Positions 1 to 15,388 are shown, counted from the stretch's first letter. The stretch: DNA of 64,000 bases from Tulasnella sp. 424 (GCA_019633425.1 WSUB01000052.1:1-64000), one strand, 5' to 3'. Notes: generated from the sequence alone by a model not told the origin. Translations and numbers: made by a program.

Positions 1-150
1 AATTATGGTCGTGTGCTTAATTTTCATTGAATCCTTTGATCTGGATATGGGACTGAAGGCTCCCATCGTTCCACAGCATCGCTGCAGGAACTTGCAGATC
101 CTCCGGGGGGGGGGGGAGAGTACCGCAACCAGTAGTTGCCGAGGACCGAC
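1..150. repeat. dispersed repeat, copy 1
   Basis: This stretch matches 3146-3290 in the same orientation, starting with the same AATTATGGTCGTGTGCTT and staying alignable for about 140 bases. It differs by point changes and by a G run of about 12 here against 6 in the second copy. The two copies flank the xylanase gene as a direct repeat. I recognise no transposon family. Confidence 0.7.
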
Positions 151-1144
151 ATCGACCCTGACCCAATCTTCCGCCGGCTCACTGAGGCATTTGTATCCCC
201 AAGTTCGGTTCATAAGTCGCTTTTAGATCTTGTAACTGGTAAGTCGTTTGGAACGACCCCTCTGGGTGAGGTGGTCATGAAGCTGACTTGTGACATTTAC
301 CCGACGTTCTGGCAGGCTGTCCATTGTTAATGTGTAAAAAATACAGCCAGACATTTCGTGAATGACGAGACTTCATTGTTTCTTTTGTTACGCGGACCTC
401 CACTAATTGCGTCTCGCACGACGCGTACCTGATTAAACTATAGCGAAACTCTCGACGATTCAACCAGCCCATCCCTGGAAATAGTAGGAGTAAATATCTC
501 TCGACCATCCTTGAAAACTAAATCCTCTCAAGAGCCGAACAACAAGTCGAGCTGCTTCCTCAGCCAAGCTAAACTCGACTTCCCAGTGGGGCTATGCTAC
601 TCTCAATAGCAGAACTTTCCTGACCTATTGGTCGTTCGATTCCTCCATGGAGATGAATACAAGAGCTGAAGGGAGCGAGTCGGAGAGCCCACCGACCTCA
701 AAGCCGAATAGAATCGTTCTCAGTCCATTCGAACGCACCCCGGACTGAAGTCGTGCGTATCTTGGAAGCATATATGACGCTTCCGCTTGGTTTAATATGG
801 TCCGTGGTCCAAAGTTGAGCCAGGGGTGCGAATGAACTTAAAACTGAACCCGAGGTTTCTTAGTGTTCAGCAACGAAAAGCCCGAATACCCGCCACTCGA
901 CGCCTTCCTAAACCACAAGGCATCGAGAGACATATCCACCACGAGGGTCACTATGGAATGCGCAAATGAGATATACCCTCGGTCACCAAATGGAGTAATC
1001 TCTGCGACATTTCACCATCCTATTCTTGCCCCAGGCCTAATGTACCTGGTCCCAAATTAGGCTTGAAGTTAGGCTTGGCATTGAAAGAAATCTGATATGC
1101 GGATAATTGAAGCCGAACTCAAATTATTTGGGGCCAGAAAGCGC
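151..1144. other. intergenic, no gene recognised
   Basis: Only short overlapping frames occur on both strands, with no domain, no plausible exon chain and no RNA gene. It is the upstream region of the xylanase gene. Confidence 0.6.
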
Positions 1145-1153
1145 TATAAAAAG
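1145..1153 (+). promoter_or_regulatory. TATA box of the xylanase gene
   Basis: TATAAAAAG lies about 70 bases before the ATG at 1217 and downstream of the in-frame ATG at 1097. It therefore supports 1217 as the start, where the protein begins directly with a signal peptide. Confidence 0.55.
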
Positions 1154-1216
1154 CACGATTCTGCTGGCGGATGGAGCGATCCGACCAAGTTGCCACCGAT
1201 CGTAATCATCAGCGTC

Positions 1217-2211
<995 letters not shown>

Positions 2212-2375
2212 ATCTCTTTCGAGGTAGGTTCCATCGCCTGTGTTTCAGGGGGTTGCGAAGCGCCGCCGGTGTTGCAAGTACAGTAACGATTAGTACTCCC
2301 AGTGCTTTGTAAATTTATCCCGAACGAAGTGGGTTCCATCGCCTGTGTTTAAGCTTAGCTCAGGGTTGCGAAGCG

Positions 2376-3145
2376 CCGCTCGTACGTACGAGAATACACT
2401 GGTCTTGCCTTTTGACTTGGCGGTCATGTGCTGCATTATTTCCGGATTTCTGAAGCGACTCTGAGAAGCTATGGGACTGTGCTGGTCTCCCTCCCATCTT
2501 TTCGAGAGTGTTATCCTTGGTTAGCGCTTCTTTGATATTATAGAAATCAACCGTCACTCCTCCCGAGTGATCGGAACTCATGACTATATGAAAAGATGAC
2601 GCACAGGTATGAGCTGAGAGTGAAAAGGAAAAATACTATGAATTAAGTTGGATGATGGCAAGTCGAACTTGAGGTTGACGGGGCGTCGGAAGCTACAGAA
2701 CCCCGATGATTAGTGCACATGTTTCTTTCATTTTATTCGACAAAAATTGATATTTTAAAAAGGCTATTCGTAATGCGGAGAATGTGTTGAAGGTAAAATG
2801 ATGGCATGGACGTCGCGGGGGGTCCACAGGATCCGAGCCTCAAAAAGATAATCTACAGCTTATAACTGGGGGCCCACGAAATGAGAATGTCGAAACTCTG
2901 CAAATCACAATAAAAATGGGATAGCGAGAGATTAGAAAAGCAAAATGAGTCGTGGGTGGATATCTGTGAACCAATCTGACAAAACGAGCCGAATTAGACT
3001 TTTTTTGGTCTGGTGATCAGGGGTGGCCTTGGGAGGGTGGGGTAGCAATGGAACATCCCAACGCTTTACCGATTTATGGGATGAACAGGTGAAACAAGGA
3101 GGGCTTCTCAGGTTACGTTCTTATCAAGCGGGGGCAGCGGATGCA
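2376..3145. other. intergenic, AT-rich, no gene recognised
   Basis: 3' flank of the xylanase. No ORF has domain features or splice-compatible continuation. Confidence 0.6.
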
Positions 3146-3290
3146 ATTATGGTCGTGTGCTTCATTTTCATTGGATCCTTTGATCTGGATATGGGACTGA
3201 AAGCTCCATCATCCCATATCAGGAGCTTGCAGATCTTCCGGGGGGAAGCTTCGGCAAGTACCGCAACCGGCAGTTGTCAAGGACTCAATG
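3146..3290. repeat. dispersed repeat, copy 2
   Basis: Direct-repeat partner of 1-150. It lies in the long region between the xylanase and the next gene. Confidence 0.7.
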
Positions 3291-3736
3291 ACGCTGTTCG
3301 CGTTTTGCGCGAGATTTGCAGCGATCAACTGCCCTGTTCGGCAATAATGAGTACCATTTCGGTCAGTTGGTGCGGAGTGGCGGGGGGTCGATCCCGCTCC
3401 TCGTGCACCGCACCATGATGACGCAAAAGAGCGTCAAGCGAGGGGCTGGAGCGGGCGGGAGAAGGGCAAAGTGTGTGACAGAAGAAGGAAAGAAGAAAAT
3501 TGAGTTATCGCGATTATCGTATGGTCCGAGCAAGGTGCGTTGTTCTTGGGAGGGGCACACGTGAGGGAATGTGACGGCGTAGTGAGGTGGGATGATGTCA
3601 CAAGGTCAGACCACTTAAGAACCAGACCGTTCACCCACACCTCTTCACTCACTTCCCCTTCAGTACCCTCTAACGACCATCCTCTGACACCCGTTCACGA
3701 CTCCTCTTAACGTTCAGCAAAACAGACTAATCAGAG
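3291..3736. other. upstream region of the membrane-protein gene
   Basis: No coding signal. The last 100 bases are C/T-rich with CACC and CTC tracts, as is usual before basidiomycete start codons. Confidence 0.5.
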
Positions 3737-4919
3737 ATGGCAGACTGGACAGACGGTATCTTACTCAAAGGTACGTCCTTGTTCGGTCCATGACGTCGGT
3801 TGCAATCACGACTGAACCGCCCGTTTGCACCCCCCCGCAGTCGTGAACGTTGTCGTCTACCTCTTCTTCACCGGTAGCAACATCTACACCGTCGCTGGAC
3901 CTGCTCCAGTCTACGGCGCTGGCAAGGAGACTTACTTCACTCCCGCTTCCTGGGTATTCGGCCTCTGGTGCGTATCTTTCCCGTTTCCGCAGTCCGCATC
4001 CAAACTCGGATGCGGCGTCACCCCCACACTTGCCAAGGCGCTGACTCTCTTGACCATATGACGTATGTAGGTCGGTCATCCACCTCCTCCTTCTCGGAAC
4101 CATCATCTACCAGTTCTTCGAACCCGGAAAGAAGGTCATCATCGATGGTGTCAACTGGCGTCTTCCCCTCCTCATCGTCCTCAACACCGTCTACGTCAGC
4201 GTCTGGAGCCGCGGCCACTACATCGTCGCTTTCATCTTTGCTCTCTTCGTCAGCTCGGCCGTATCTCACATTTACTATCTCGTCAAGAAGCATCACTCTG
4301 CTGAGAACGTAAATGACGAACGTGCGTATTTGGCAAACGCTTGGCAATGCAGTGGCTTACTTATTCGGGATCTTCTTTTGGTTCTGATTAGTCTGGATCC
4401 ACCTTCCATTCTCGCTCTGGCACGGATTCACGACCTTCCTTATCTTCGTCACGGCGTTCGAGGCCTTCGGTGTGAACGCGCACCGCCACCACGCCGGCGT
4501 CTTCACCAAGGTCTTTGTCTTCCTCGCGCTGTAAGCCCCTTCCTGCCACTCTATCTCCCCACATGATCGACTGAACGTTGTTTAATTTCTAGCCTCTTCC
4601 TCGAGTCCACCTCTGCAGCCTACTCGTTCTCTTCCCCCGAGGGCGACCTTGCCGGAAGCATCTCCATCGCCTGGTCTCTCTTCGCTGTCTTTGACCGTAC
4701 GTAGCATCCTACATCGAAAAACGCGCATCCGAGCTGACTGGATTGCACGTTTCTTTTTTAGATCAACGCTCATCCGCTTTCATCCACTGGTCGGCTTTGG
4801 CGTTCGCCATCCTCTCCACCTTCTGGATCGGCAAGGCTCTTTACGGCCTCTTCACTCGCAACCGCTCCAGTTCCGGCATCACCGACTCTGAGCGTGCTCC
4901 TCTCATCGGCTCTGCTTAA
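3737..4919 (+). CDS. polytopic membrane protein, DUF1774-like
   Basis: Exons are 3737-3770, 3841-3967, 4071-4321, 4392-4530, 4593-4696 and 4762-4919. Phases agree throughout and give 270 residues. It begins [20 protein letters not shown] and has about six or seven hydrophobic helices. A conserved-looking helix-loop reads [19 protein letters not shown] and continues into a [14 protein letters not shown] segment. The C-terminus is a short polar tail ending ERAPLIGSA. The pattern recalls the fungal DUF1774 family of unknown function; this assignment is from memory of the motif only. No enzyme motif is visible. The first exon has only 34 bases, so the start depends on the GTACGT donor at 3771. 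Confidence 0.8.
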
Positions 4920-5707
4920 GTCGATGATCAAAGTTGAGGACTCTTTTGGGTTGCGGCTTGATAGTTTCTGCCGGGCACGCGTTCCCGTGTCTGTCGAAAG
5001 CGTGGATAGGTCGCGACTCGTTTGTCAATATTAGTCTTGTCCTCCTCCCAACCCTTGTCATTTTCAAATGTTGTATTTACTCCCTTGCAATGTTACTTTA
5101 CTTCTGGTCAATTTGTAAAACTTACTGTGCTCTTTTTCCGCTACCACTTTCCACGTTACGTTTTCGACGAGGCGAAAACCGCATCCACTTTCGGCGAACC
5201 TTTCGCAAATTGAAAGACGGCCGAAAAATGCGCACTATATCACTGTCTCACCCGCGTTATTGCCTCTTCTTCAAACTGTACCTAAGGCTGACGGGCCGCA
5301 TTGAGTGCCCACTTCGCCGGGCTATGCTCGATTCAGTAATAGGAAGTTGTTGGTTTGACGCTATCTCGGTTGCTGGTAGACTTGCAGCTTGCTACGCCGA
5401 ATAGACGTGCCCACTGGTTGAGTCGACAGATTCTGGCCACGAAATGGGCTCATCTGTCGTTACAGCCAAATCATGGAAGAACTGTTGGTTTTCCATCGAA
5501 TCATCGATCGGGGCTGTGTGTGACTGTAGAAACATCGAACGAGAAGAAACGTGGTATCCCCGCATGTGCATGCAAACTCCATTCGCGATTTCAGTCCCTC
5601 CCTCAACCACCTCGAGCTCCCTCTAATTTGTATTTCGACTGCGCGCTCTTTTGGAATCCATCATTTTCAAGAACGTCCATTCAATTCATCTCACGGACGT
5701 GATCTCT
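4920..5707. other. intergenic, no gene recognised
   Basis: 3' flank of the membrane-protein gene and upstream region of K1. Open frames here are short, overlapping and unlike any family I know. An in-frame ATG at 5651 could extend K1 by 19 residues. Confidence 0.5.
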
Positions 5708-8700
5708 ATGTCCAAGCGAAAAGCCTGGGAGGAAGTCGACATGAGGGAAGAGGATCCCAGAGATCCCAAACGTGTTCGGATATGTCCAGTACGTCCTGGC
5801 AGTTCAACGATTATGCAGCGAATCCTGAACCAGGATTCACCGGATCAGCGAGATATCCTCGGGTTCCTATCAAGGTGGCGAGTTCAGCCAGACAAAATCA
5901 GTTTCACCGAGGAGAGTCCTCGTAAACAAGGAGCAACCGCCGACGTGAGGCGAGCAACTCTCCGTTTAGCCGGGGATACCACCTACGTCGCTATCAAGAG
6001 TTTCAGACTCGACGATAACGGAGATGACAATCGGGTGCTCGCAGTAAGCTGGCTACTTCGGTTGTTGTGGTCGCCCGGACGCCTGACAAGGTCTTCATCC
6101 GCAAGACTCTAGCCCATGAAATCAGGTTACTTAGCAAGCTTCGCCACCACAATGTCATACAGCTGAAGGGATTTGTTGAAGATACAACAAAAGACATTGC
6201 TTGGATAATTCTTCCTTGGGAAGCCAACGGGAACATGAGGGAATTCCTGCACTTGGAAGCTTGGGAGATCCCAGAACGCGTCTCGCTGGTAATCTAGCTT
6301 TCTTTTTTTTGTCCTTCAGAGACGTTACCGTTAATTATTTTTGCAGATATACGACATTGCTTGCGGCGTCGAATACTTGCATACCCAAGACCCACCTATC
6401 CGTCATGGAGATCTCAAACCGGTAAGCTGCGCACGGGCTTTTCGCGAGAAAAATGCAAACGCAAGCTTCGTTGCAGGCAAACATTCTCGTGAACTCACAA
6501 AATCGCGCCGTAATAACGGACTTCGGATCGGCCCGCTTGCTTGGAGAACCAACGCTACCCGAGGTTAGAGTCCAAAAGGCGACAATGATTCCCTCAGAGC
6601 CACTCCCCGATAAGCAAGCTACAGCCGCACCACGAGCGGAGCTGAAATTATGCGGGACTCTAATCACTTTGACGGGGACCGCTTGGACACTGCGGTGGGC
6701 TGCCCCCGAGCTTGTGAATGACGAGAATCCTGGCTTATGGAGCGATATCTGGGCTTTTTCCTGGATCTGCTGGGAGGCAAGTTACAGTTCTCTCGAAATA
6801 TTGTCCAGACGAGCACCATACTGAACATAGATGTTACCATCATGCTTTAGATTATGACGGGAAATATACCATTTCACGATGAAGCAAACGACATGAAGCT
6901 CACACTCCAACTTGCTACACTGGACTTTCATCTCCCCTCGGCTGTAGATAACAAGAATCTATCACAGATAGATTCATTGTGCAGCTTAATAAACACGTGC
7001 TGGGACCTTAATGTCGCCAGGCGACCAAGTGCGAGCGAATGCGCATCCGAAATCAGCCGCATGGTACGTTCCCCGTACTTCTTCTCTATCAATATCAACT
7101 AAGACTTCCTTAAAGGGCCCGGTCACTCCCTCAGCTAGGAACAGAGCAGTTGATGGCGACAGATCGGTTGAGCTCTTAAATGCGCTTGGAGATCTCGATC
7201 TCAAAAATGGAAGGGTGGACGGGGCCATAAAGCACTTCAGGAGAGCGCTGAATATTGCTCGCTCTACTTGGGATGCGCGAGGCGAAGCAGTCACTTTGCT
7301 TTGTCTGGGAAAGGTCCAATGCGCGCAGAACGACTTCGCCAAGGCCGAAGTGTCATTCACGAAGGCCCGAGATATATACGATCGGATTGAAGATGAACTC
7401 GGTGTTGCAAATGCCACTCAGAACATTGCGGGCGTTGGAAATGCTGCTCTGACGCTGGGAGACGCCCAGCGCCTCCCAAACGAGTACTCAAAGGCTGAAG
7501 CATTGTATCTCGGGGCTCGAGAAATCTACAGTCGGATCGGCGATGAGCTGGGCGTTGCAAACGTCACTCGGAAACTGGCAGGCCTTGCCAATGCCGCCCT
7601 GACGCTGGGGGACGCCCAGCGCCTCAAAAACGAGTACTCGAAAGCTGGAAGATCGTATCTCGAAGCTCGCAGAGTCTACCGTCGGATCTACGACGAGCTG
7701 GGCGTTGCAAACGCCGCTCTGGGACTGGGAGACGTCCTGCTCCTCCAAACCGCATACCCAAATGCAAATGCCACTCAGAGAATTGCGGGCGTCGGAAATG
7801 CTGCTTTGACGCTGGGAGATGCCAAGCGCCTCCTAAACGAGTACTCAAAGGCTGAAGCATTCTATCTCGAAGCTCGAGGAATCTACAATCGGATCGGCGA
7901 TGAGCTGGGCGTGGCAAACGCTACTCTGGGAATAGGAGACGTCCTACTTTTCCAAACCGAGCATTCAGAAGCTAAAGCTTCGTATCTCGAAGCTCGAGAG
8001 ATCTACAATCGGATCGGCGATGAGCTGGGCGTTGCAACCGTCACTCGGAAACTGGCGGGCGTTGCAAATGCTGCCCTGACGCTGGGGGACGCCCAGTGCC
8101 TCAAAAACGAGTACTCAAAAGCTGCATCATTGTATCTAGAAGCTCGGGGAATTCACAGTCGGATCGAAGACGAGCTGGGCGTTGCAAATGTCACTCAGAA
8201 ACTGGCGGGCCTTGCAAATACCGCTCTGACGCTGGGAGACACCCAGCGCCTCCCAAACGAGCACTCGAAAGCTAAAGAGTTGTATCTCAAAGCTCGATTA
8301 ATCTACAGTCGGATCGAAGACGAGCGGGGCGTTGCAAATGCCACTCAGAAACTGGCAGGCGTTGCAAATGCCGCTCTGACGCTGGGGGACGCCCAACGCC
8401 TTCAAAACGAGAACTCAAAAGCTGTAGCATTGTATCTCAAGGCTCGAGAAATCTACAGTTTGACCGACGATGAGCTGGGCATTGCAAATGCCACTCTGGG
8501 TATGGGAGATGCTCTACTCCCCCAAACCGTGACACTGGGAGACGCCAAGGACCTCCTAAACGAGTACTCAGAGGCTGAAACATTGTATCTCAAGGCTCGA
8601 GGAATCTATAATCGGATCGGCGATGAGCTGGGCGTTGCAAATGCCAATCAGAAACTGGCGGGCGTTGCAATTGCTACTTTAACACTGGGAGACGCTCAGC

Positions 8701-9737
8701 GCCTCCAAAACAAGCACTCGAGAGCTACAGCTTTGTATCTCAAAGCTCGAGGAATCTACAATTGGATCGACGACGACCTGGGTGTTGCAAATGTCACTCA
8801 GAAACTGGCGGGCCTTGCAAATGCCGCTCTGACGCAGGGAGACGCCCGGCGCCTCCAAAGCGTGCTATCAAACGCTGGAGAATTGTATCTCGAAGCTCGA
8901 GGAATCTACAGTCAGATCGACGACGAATTGGGTGTTGCAAATGCTACTCAGAAACTGGCGGCCCTTGCAAATGCCGCCCTGACGCTGGGTGACGCCCAGC
9001 GCCTCCAAAATGAGTACTCAGAAGCTGGGGCATTGTATCTCAAAGCTCGCGAAGTTTGCAACTGTATTGACGACGCGCTGGGCGTTGCAAACGCCACTCA
9101 GAAACTGGTGGGCGTTGCAAACGCCGCCCTGACACTGGGGGACGCCCAGCGTTTCCAAAACGAGTACTCAAAAGCTGGAGCGCTGTATCTCGAAGCCCGA
9201 GAGATTTACAGTTGGATTAAAGAGGAACTAGGCCTTGCAAATGCCGCTCAGAGACTGGCGGGCCTTGCAAATGCCGCTCTGACGCAGGGAGACGCCCAGT
9301 GCCTCCAAAACGAGCACTCAAAAGCTGGAGAATTGTATCTCAAAGCTCGAGGAATCTACAGTCAGATTGACGACGAACTGGGCCTTGCAAATGCCGCTCA
9401 GAGACTGACGGGCCTTGCAAATGCCACTCTGACACTGGGAGACGTCCAGCGTATCCAAAACGAGTACTCAAAAGCTGGAGCGCTGTATCTCGAAGCTCGA
9501 GGGTTCTACGATCGAATGGACGATGAGCTAGGCGTTGCAAATACCGCTCTAAGACTAGGAGACGTCCTACGCCTCCAATCCGAGTATTCAAAAGCTGGAG
9601 CGTTGTATCTCGAAGCTCGAGAAATCTACAATCGGATCGATGATTGGTTGGGCATTGAAAATGCCACTCATAAACTGGCGGGCGTTGCAAATTCCATCGG
9701 AGACTTGGAGACGTTCTTGGCCCGAAACGAAAGCTGA
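5708..9737 (+). CDS. protein kinase with about 17 C-terminal TPR repeats (K1)
   Basis: Exons are 5708-6043, 6091-6288, 6347-6421, 6477-6776, 6851-7063 and 7116-9737, about 1247 residues. The kinase domain covers about residues 70-370. It has TTYVAIK with Lys97, the catalytic loop HGDLKPANILVN (Asp200, Lys202, Asn205), DFGSAR (Asp218) and an APE-like WAAPEL. The Arg before the catalytic Asp is Gly, so this is a non-RD kinase of the TKL-like type common in Agaricomycetes. The donor after 6776 is GCAAGT, a GC-AG intron; the paralogues have GTAAAG there. The last exon encodes about 17 TPR-like units with consensus YLEARGIYSRIDDELGVA. Most have a 50-residue period because of an added QKLAGVANAA segment, while a few have 40. 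Frames continue as decayed repeats after the stop. Substrate and role are unknown. Confidence 0.88.
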
Positions 9738-10118
9738 AACGTTGTATCTCGAGCTCGAGCGGTCTACAATCAGATCGACGATGAGCTAGGCGTCGCGAAT
9801 ACCATTCTGGAACTGGGAGACGCCCAATATGACCAAACTGCGTATCGCAAAGCCGAGTCGTCGTATATCACCGCTCAAGAGATGTACGATTAGAATGGGG
9901 ACCATCTGGGCGTTGCAAATGCCACTCAGAGATTGGGAGATGTCCAGTGCCTCCGGAGCGAGTATTCGAAAGCTAAAGCGTCGCATGCCAAGGCCCGAGA
10001 GATCTACAATCGGATTGGGGACCGACTAGGCGTTGCAAACGCCACTCGGGGACTGGAAGAGGCCCAGCACCTCAGGAACGGGGATTCCAGAGCTGCGGAC
10101 TTGGATGTCAAGGCCTAA
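9738..10118 (+). pseudogene. decayed TPR repeats beyond the K1 stop
   Basis: After the TGA at 9735-9737 the DNA still aligns to the K1 repeat unit about three more times (for example EYSKAKASHAKAREIYNRIG). It is interrupted by small deletions and stops. The K1 array was once longer and was cut back by a frameshifting deletion near 9712-9740. Confidence 0.8.
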
Positions 10119-10735
10119 GCGGTCTGCAATCGGATTTGGGGCAATCGCGAATGCTGGATTCTCATAAATCGGAAGCCGAGAGATCTAATACCCTCGGGAG
10201 AACACGGGGGTCCCGTCTCTACGCACCCCGGTTCGGCACCCCATTGAGTTGTTCTGACCTGTGTCAACAGAAACTGCTTCCAGTGTCAAGGTGACCAGTT
10301 TATTAAATTGGCTGCCATCCATACCGCTTGCATCACAATTCTCGGCCGCATTTCACACTTTGTAACATATTATCCTGTCTCTAATCCACGATCCATTTTA
10401 AGGTAGCAGTGTAAATAGCCCATATTGCAGCATAAAGAAGCTCACACGTGTCTTGTTCTGTAATTACGACTGCAAAGTAAGAATTAGCTACACTGCTGAC
10501 CGTTGTCACGGCTAAATGAACCTTAATCAGCTCGATATCAATATTTGTGTCCGGAATCGGAAAAAAAAAGGGGTGGACCGCTCGGAGAGCGGCGATATCT
10601 TCGCACAGCCTCGTAGGCCGCCCAAGTATGGAGGGTAGTGTGGATGGAATTCAAAGAGGAACTTCAAAACCCAATACCACCACTAGTATATTAGCTCTCG
10701 GTGATTCTCCGCATACATTAGTGCTTGCACCTCAG
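10119..10735. other. intergenic, no gene recognised
   Basis: 3' flank of K1. No coding or RNA signal seen. Confidence 0.5.
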
Positions 10736-10745
10736 AAAAATCCGG

Positions 10746-11498
10746 ATTATTCTATTGCGAAACCCCCCTCGGGCGAAACCCTTGCAAAACCCCTTCCGAT
10801 CGGAAGGGGTGCTGACTAATTCAGTGTCTTGGGTGACGCGGTGGAGGGAGTTCCCCGAAGGTGTAAAGGGTCCTCAGCAGCAGGGATCAAGCTGTTGGTG
10901 CCAGTTGCAGTCCCAACCGACGCGTCGCCGGTCGCTGTAGACCATGGCCAGAACGGCCAACAGCATGACCGATAACCATCAATGATTGCACACAAAGTGT
11001 TTCAGTGGCCGAAAAGACTAGATTATTGATTTTCCCGGACGATACAACTACCCTACAGATACTTATACATGAAGCAGAATAGTAGTATGGTCCGGTTAGG
11101 CGAGAATCGTAGCGATATTAGTGAGAGATTCATAAGAGAATAAGGTAAGCGAGATTCAAGCGGACTCGGAACAGCCAGGCGTCAGTTAACAAGAAAGATT
11201 CGGAAGGTTCTAAAGGCAAAGGAAGCGTTAGCGAACGGGTAGAACGGCGAGAGCAGAGAGAACCGTGAGACTAAGGCTTCATCCCTACAGTCTACAGCGA
11301 CGACAACACATCGGCCGGGACTGCGGCTGGCACTGACAGCTTGATCCCTTGAAGACCCGCGGGGGTGAGGACCCTTTACGCCTTCAGGGAACTCCCTCCA
11401 CCGCGTCACCCAAGACACTGAATTAGTCAGCACCCCTTCCGATTGGAAGGGTTTTGCAAGGGTTTCGCCGAAGGGGGGTTTTGCAATAGACCTATCCA
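10746..11498. mobile_element. 753-base non-coding element with long terminal inverted repeats
   Basis: About 190 bases at the left end (10750-10943) are repeated in reverse complement at the right end (11285-11495). They share CTATTGC-AAACCCCC, GGTGACGCGGTGGAGGGAGT and GTAAAGGGTCCTCA. Each arm holds a small palindrome; the left one, CCCCTTCCGATCGGAAGGGG, is perfect. The same 10-base word AAAAATCCGG flanks both ends (10736-10745 and 11499-11508), a likely target-site duplication. The roughly 340-base middle has no ORF. This fits a non-autonomous foldback or MULE-type MITE; the family is inference. Confidence 0.75.
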
Positions 11499-11508
11499 AA
11501 AAATCCGG

Positions 11509-11934
11509 GCGTGTAAGACCCGTCCCTCTTCCATTTGCCAAGCTTCTCATCTTTGATACATGTTAGGAGACCAGGCATTCATGATTATAGTAGCTTGAAT
11601 ATCATATCTGCAAACAACGTTATTTTTGTTCCTTCTCCGAGAAGGATGATTTGCGAGCACTTCCTACCGGCGATTTTCCCCCACCAGCCTGTCCAAGCAA
11701 TTACATCTATACTTTTCAAACTCGCTAATATACTGTAATTTTACTTGTGGTGGATATCGGTCATCAAATAACATTACATATGAAACAAAACATATAAATT
11801 TGGGGGCTGAGGGCATCGGCCCATTTTAAGAGGAAAAACCATACCTCAACTGCACAATAGCCGCGAAGAGGTGATATAGCTAATTACCAAACGTCGAAGT
11901 GGCTTTAAATGAGCTGGAAGCGGCCAGAGGGCCT
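11509..11934. other. intergenic, AT-rich, no gene recognised
   Basis: Lies between the inverted-repeat element and the pseudogene fragment. No feature seen. Confidence 0.5.
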
Positions 11935-12575
11935 TGGACGCGACTTGGAATCACAGTTACCCCGTCCCGCAACCCCAAAGCGTTTCATTGCCGTAGTATG
12001 TTGCTCTTCAATTCCTCTCTTGGGCCTTTCGCAAAAGGGTTCCGGCTTTGTGGACACTTCAAGGTAGATGAAGACGCGAGTGAAGACGACTCCGAGGCAC
12101 CAGGTAAGGCCCAGGATGTCTGCCGCTGAAGCGTTGATCCGTTACTCTTGATACTGGACAAAATGTCTCTTTAAATCTCCCCCTGTCCCAGCTTCCTGCG
12201 TTTGTCCGCCACCCATTTCTCCGAGATTCGCCGCCCACTTCTTCGGGTCCGAACTGCCAGCCCTCGCGACCTCTTTGATCGCCACCAAGCGTTTCCGCCT
12301 CGAATTTCTTCTGAGCCGCACCATCCAACTCCTCATAGGAAGGTGGGGTCTGCACGAGAACAAGCGGTTGCTCCTCGGAGCTTAAACGGTTGGGATCACG
12401 CCCTGTTCATCCTTCGCGCCCGCTCTGTATCGGCCCGCTTGAGCATGGCAGCATACTCGTTGTACGTCCATCCGGGTCTCGTGAACTATTTCAGGATCCG
12501 TAACCGGATTACCGTGCCAGCTCATCAACAGGCCATTGAACTCGAATCTGAGGGGCGTCATCGGCCCAACTGTCT
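11935..12575 (-). pseudogene. broken partial copy of the LRR-like gene at 16253-18234
   Basis: This segment aligns to the 3' part of the minus-strand gene at about 16210-16870, from PFGFNFNG to the C-terminal RSRNPFAKG region. PPSYEELDGAA is still readable. Frameshifts, small deletions and in-frame stops break the frame, and the first exon and LRR part are missing. It is a duplicated gene end about 4.3 kb from its source. Confidence 0.8.
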
Positions 12576-13027
12576 AATATTGTGTGGTTTCCCATTACAT
12601 CGCTCCCTCTATATGAAGGGTCTAATCACGTATGTAGAGACATGTCTGCGGCGCCCATCTCAATCAGCCCTGATGGCGAACCACCAACAATGGTTACCGG
12701 TGAAATTCGTCCCTCTTATTGTTCACTGCCGACAGCATCCGTACCGTTATATTCAATGGAAATGAACCCTCCTTTACGTGTCAAGTGCATTGTTGCACCT
12801 TAACAGCCGCCCTCATCTCTCCCGCAGTTCATGTCCGTGGGCGCTTACTCTCAGGTGACGTCCTTGAATAAAACCTTTCCACAAGTCACACACACGATTC
12901 AACCAAAGTCCACTTGATCCGTTTGAATGAGGGTCTCGACTATTTAGTTGCATTAGAGAATGAGCAAAGTCACGAGGTAGGAGGAACTCCGGAGGCGGCG
13001 GCATCCGTGGGCGTCGCCACCGCAAAC
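12576..13027. other. intergenic, no gene recognised
   Basis: Lies between the pseudogene fragment and the sulfhydrylase promoter. Short frames only. Confidence 0.5.
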
Positions 13028-13160
13028 CACGTGCAATGAGCGCCGGTCTTGACATAATAGCCGTCCGCGAGGTACATACTCCCTCAGGAGAACATTGACG
13101 CTCGGGATATCCTTAACTAGGAATGCACAGGTCTTTGCATCCGAAATCGATATAAAAAGC
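13028..13160 (+). promoter_or_regulatory. CACGTG element and TATA box before the sulfhydrylase gene
   Basis: CACGTG is at 13028-13033, about 210 bases before the ATG. TATAAAAAG is at 13151-13159, about 90 bases before it. CACGTG is the core site of the bHLH factor Cbf1, which controls sulfur-amino-acid genes in yeast. Use of this copy for sulfur control is inference. Confidence 0.5.
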
Positions 13161-13243
13161 CCATCGAATGGCCCGCTCTGAACCCCAGCTATAGTACCGA
13201 TTCACCTCCTCAACCTCCCTCTCCTCAACTAACCAACTCTACC

Positions 13244-15388
<2,145 letters not shown>

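Noticed and set aside
1097..1216. In-frame upstream ATG that would extend the xylanase by 40 residues
   Set aside because: The extension lies over and before the TATA box and would bury the signal peptide.
7357..9690. Minus-strand and second-frame ORFs within the K1 repeats
   Set aside because: Same cause as above, periodic repeats read in the wrong frame.
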